Assembly: GCA_964423545.1 (NCBI GenBank)
Contig: CAYRFV010000023.1
Location: forward strand, 1-32,694
Direction: 5' to 3'
Length of the DNA stretch: 32,694 nt
Origin: JALOOE01 sp964423545
GTDB lineage: Bacteria; Chloroflexota; Anaerolineae; CG2-30-64-16
This document shows positions 30,834-32,694 of this stretch, piece after piece (position 1 is the first letter of the stretch; every line of letters begins with the position of its first letter). Made by a program: the position numbers and the translations under genes. The notes below the pieces were generated by a model, which made no database searches, was not told where the DNA came from, and saw only the letters and a list, made by a program, of their open reading frames with translations.

Positions 30834-32254
30834 GCGACTCCAGTCACCGGCTTCCGTATCATCGTCTCGAATCCTGGCTGCAAAGGATAGCAGCGAAAGT
30901 CATCCACCTGCGCGGCCTGCACCTGCTCCAGCCACAGTCCGTGCATTCCCGGCAGCGGCTCAGGCGAGGCATTCACCACCTCGACATCGCGCACGGTCAG
31001 CCCCTGCACGCCGTGCACGATGACGTGGGCCGGAATCGTGCGCACGTGCGGTAGATCATGGTTCCACTGGCCTGTGCTCGGCGTCGGGTCCGCGAAGCGG
31101 CTCAACTCCTGCGGCCCGCTGACCTGCAGCAGGACGTTGTTCAGCCGCAGGTTCTCGACGGGCGCGCTGGCCCAGCCACCGATGATGATGCGCCCGCGCG
31201 AGCGGATGACCCAGTTGGAGAAGGTGAGCCCTCTCACGCTGCCCGGCGTAGCGGGCGCATCAGAGCCTTCTTCGCTCTGCCTGGCGTAGTCGTGGATGCC
31301 CTGGCGCTTCCATTCCGGGTTGCGCACATCGATATGGATCGGCCGCTCGCTGAAGTTCGGCGGCGTGGTTCCGCCGTGCATCACGATATTGGAACAGGCA
31401 ATATCCTCGATCACTGCACCGTTGCGCAGGTAGATGCCGAAGGCGCGCTCGCTGTTGTAAATCACGCAGTTGCTGATCGCGATCTGTCTGAACGGATACT
31501 TGCAGCCGGTGTAGAACTTCAGCGCACAACAGCGGGTCGAGAGGATGCAGTTCGTGATCGTGATCCGCTCGCACGGTCCGGTGCCAGGCAGGGTGAAGGC
31601 CACGATCGAATCATCGCCGTTCTCGATGTGACAATCGCTGATGAGCACATCCTGACACGCGTTGATGTCGATGCCGTCCGTGTTCGGGCCGTCCATCGGG
31701 TTGAGGATCTTGACCCCGCGCACCCACACCCAACGCGACAGCCGCATGTTGAGCGCCCAACCCGCAGAATTGGTGAGCGTGACGTCCTCAATCCGCACGT
31801 CGTGCGAGTCCGAGATGTCCACCATCGGGCTGGGGCGCAGGTCGTGGGGCGACTTCGCCAACCGATAGCCGCGCCAGGGGAGCTTGCCATCCACCGGATG
31901 CTCGGCGTCGTCCCAGAACGCCGGCCCCTGGCCGTCGATCACGCCGCCGCCGGTGACCCGCACCCGCTCACACCCATGGATGCGCAGCAGGTGGTGGCCC
32001 GTCTGATCGCCGTCACGGCCGCGGGGAGCTCGCGTGTAATCCTCCATGCGCGAACTGCCCAGCAGCGTCGCGCCGGCGCTGAGATTCAGCGTCGTACAAC
32101 TGCGCAGTTCCAGGGTGCCGACCAGGTAGCAGCCAGCGGGCACGTGCACTTCTCCCCCACCCGCCCGGCCGCACGCATCCAGGGCAGCCTGGATGGGTCG
32201 GGTATCCAGTGTGACACCATCGCCCAAGGCGCCGAAATCACGAACGTTGAACAT
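30830..32254 (-). CDS. GH28 polygalacturonase-like glycoside hydrolase
   Basis: This right-handed beta-helix protein of 474 residues, without a signal peptide, begins MFNVRDFGALGDGVTLDTRP, the classical GH28 start. Catalytic-site segments NTDGIDI near residue 190 and GDDSI near residue 215 carry the three acids. The usual G-H-G and R-I-K segments are replaced by STRCCALKFYTG, so the conserved His is not apparent. That divergence is known among GH28-like families but leaves the exact substrate open: a pectin fragment or another polysaccharide. It has AGGAG 7 nt before ATG 32254. Being intracellular and coupled to DppF, it likely trims imported oligosaccharides. Confidence 0.85.
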   Translation of the reverse strand: MFNVRDFGALGDGVTLDTRPIQAALDACGRAGGGEVHVPAGCYLVGTLELRSCTTLNLSAGATLLGSSRMEDYTRAPRGRDGDQTGHHLLRIHGCERVRVTGGGVIDGQGPAFWDDAEHPVDGKLPWRGYRLAKSPHDLRPSPMVDISDSHDVRIEDVTLTNSAGWALNMRLSRWVWVRGVKILNPMDGPNTDGIDINACQDVLISDCHIENGDDSIVAFTLPGTGPCERITITNCILSTRCCALKFYTGCKYPFRQIAISNCVIYNSERAFGIYLRNGAVIEDIACSNIVMHGGTTPPNFSERPIHIDVRNPEWKRQGIHDYARQSEEGSDAPATPGSVRGLTFSNWVIRSRGRIIIGGWASAPVENLRLNNVLLQVSGPQELSRFADPTPSTGQWNHDLPHVRTIPAHVIVHGVQGLTVRDVEVVNASPEPLPGMHGLWLEQVQAAQVDDFRCYPLQPGFETMIRKPVTGVA

Positions 32255-32394
32255 GCAAGATCTCCTGCGGGCTGCGGGACGTTGCGATGCTATGCGAGAA
32301 AGAACATCATGCCAGCGCGAGTCAACTCATGCCGCGACGGCGCTCTTTCCTGCTGCAACGCCGCCGCGTTCACGCACTTCGGGCTCCGCATACC

Positions 32395-32694
32395 CTATAA
32401 CACCTCAATTGTGCTGTCCACGAGATCGCACGCCGCAATTCCGGCGCGCGGTGACCTGGCCAACGGACTGCGGCAGTAGCCGCCCTGCAGGTTGCGACCC
32501 CACAGAATGTGGAAATCAGGGACCGTATCAGTATTGAACTGATCCCGCTCGTAGTACAGGTCGAACCCACCGTTGACTGCCTTAATCGGGTGACGCCAAC
32601 CCGGCGGACAGATGACCTTGCCCGCGACGTCGGTTCGCGGCCAGGCGACCATCAGGTTGTCGACGACGAGGTTGGCTGCGTGCTTCGCTACGAC
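32395..32694 (-). CDS. C-terminal 100 residues of an unidentified protein (5' end beyond window)
   Basis: The frame is open from the window edge and ends at 32395, so the gene starts to the right of the window. Visible text includes NLVVDNLMVAWPRTD near the start, GGFDLYYERDQF, and RNLQGGY, ending DSTIEVL. The first segment looks like a rung of a beta-helix. Together with the GH28 gene 140 bp downstream, this suggests another saccharide-acting protein. The family cannot be named from 100 residues. In-frame ATG 32652 is internal, not a proven start. Confidence 0.6.
   Translation of the reverse strand, partial: VVAKHAANLVVDNLMVAWPRTDVAGKVICPPGWRHPIKAVNGGFDLYYERDQFNTDTVPDFHILWGRNLQGGYCRSPLARSPRAGIAACDLVDSTIEVL

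Noticed and set aside
30880..30897. GCTGCTATCCTT on the minus strand, like the shared -10 block
   Set aside because: It lies within the GH28 coding end, has no phased repeats upstream, and the next gene overlaps GH28.
31058..32479. Plus-strand 473-codon frame
   Set aside because: It is antisense to the GH28 gene, whose family motifs are clear on the minus strand.

Overview
The window looks like a piece of a high-GC Chloroflexota-type genome (Anaerolineae/Caldilinea-like). This is inferred from long Ala/Pro/Thr linkers after lipobox cysteines, Tat-type solute-binding lipoproteins, several ABC importers side by side, and a Rieske-cytochrome b-multiheme cytochrome c cluster. No tRNA, rRNA, CRISPR array, transposase or phage gene was seen. 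All calls come from reading the sequence; no database search was run.

Positions 1-12430 form a phosphorus-acquisition island. Leftward from 5041 runs a 2-aminoethylphosphonate operon: binding lipoprotein, ATPase, fused double permease, and the transaminase PhnW cut by the window edge. Next come a small SixA-type histidine phosphatase (5431-5937) and the remnant of a GPP34/GOLPH3-like gene. Then comes a leftward operon starting near 10467: PAP2-type membrane phosphatase, an unknown 63-residue protein, then UgpA-, UgpE- and UgpB-like glycerol-3-phosphate importer subunits. A PhoX/DUF839-type secreted phosphatase (10931-12430) is transcribed divergently from it. Upstream of the phn operon, the PAP2-ugp operon and phoX I see heptamers of CTTNANN type repeated in exact 11-bp phase and followed by a -10 box, the layout of a PhoB/PhoP Pho box.

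Positions 12430-17870 hold a two-hairpin 3' end and terminator for phoX, an unrecognised Cys-rich secreted protein with repeated CX3C motifs, and a leftward respiratory operon: Rieske protein, cytochrome b with a long C-terminal tail, a diheme cytochrome c and a triheme cytochrome c. The upstream region of the respiratory operon carries the same 11-bp-phased promoter layout as the phosphorus genes.

Positions 17913-21169 carry a compact two-gene unit behind a near-consensus promoter: a caspase/gingipain-fold (clan CD, C25-like) protease with visible His and Cys, followed by a double-HKD phospholipase D-family protein. I do not recognise the pair as a named system. It is the best candidate here for something undescribed.

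Positions 21455-32694 form a saccharide-uptake region read leftward: the C-terminal end of a possible beta-helix protein, a GH28 polygalacturonase-like enzyme, a full Opp/Dpp-type importer (DppF, binding protein, DppB, DppC, DppD), and an 864-residue protein with its own extended -10 promoter that may be a lyase or hydrolase with an alpha/alpha-toroid domain. The context suggests the importer may carry pectin-derived oligosaccharides rather than peptides.
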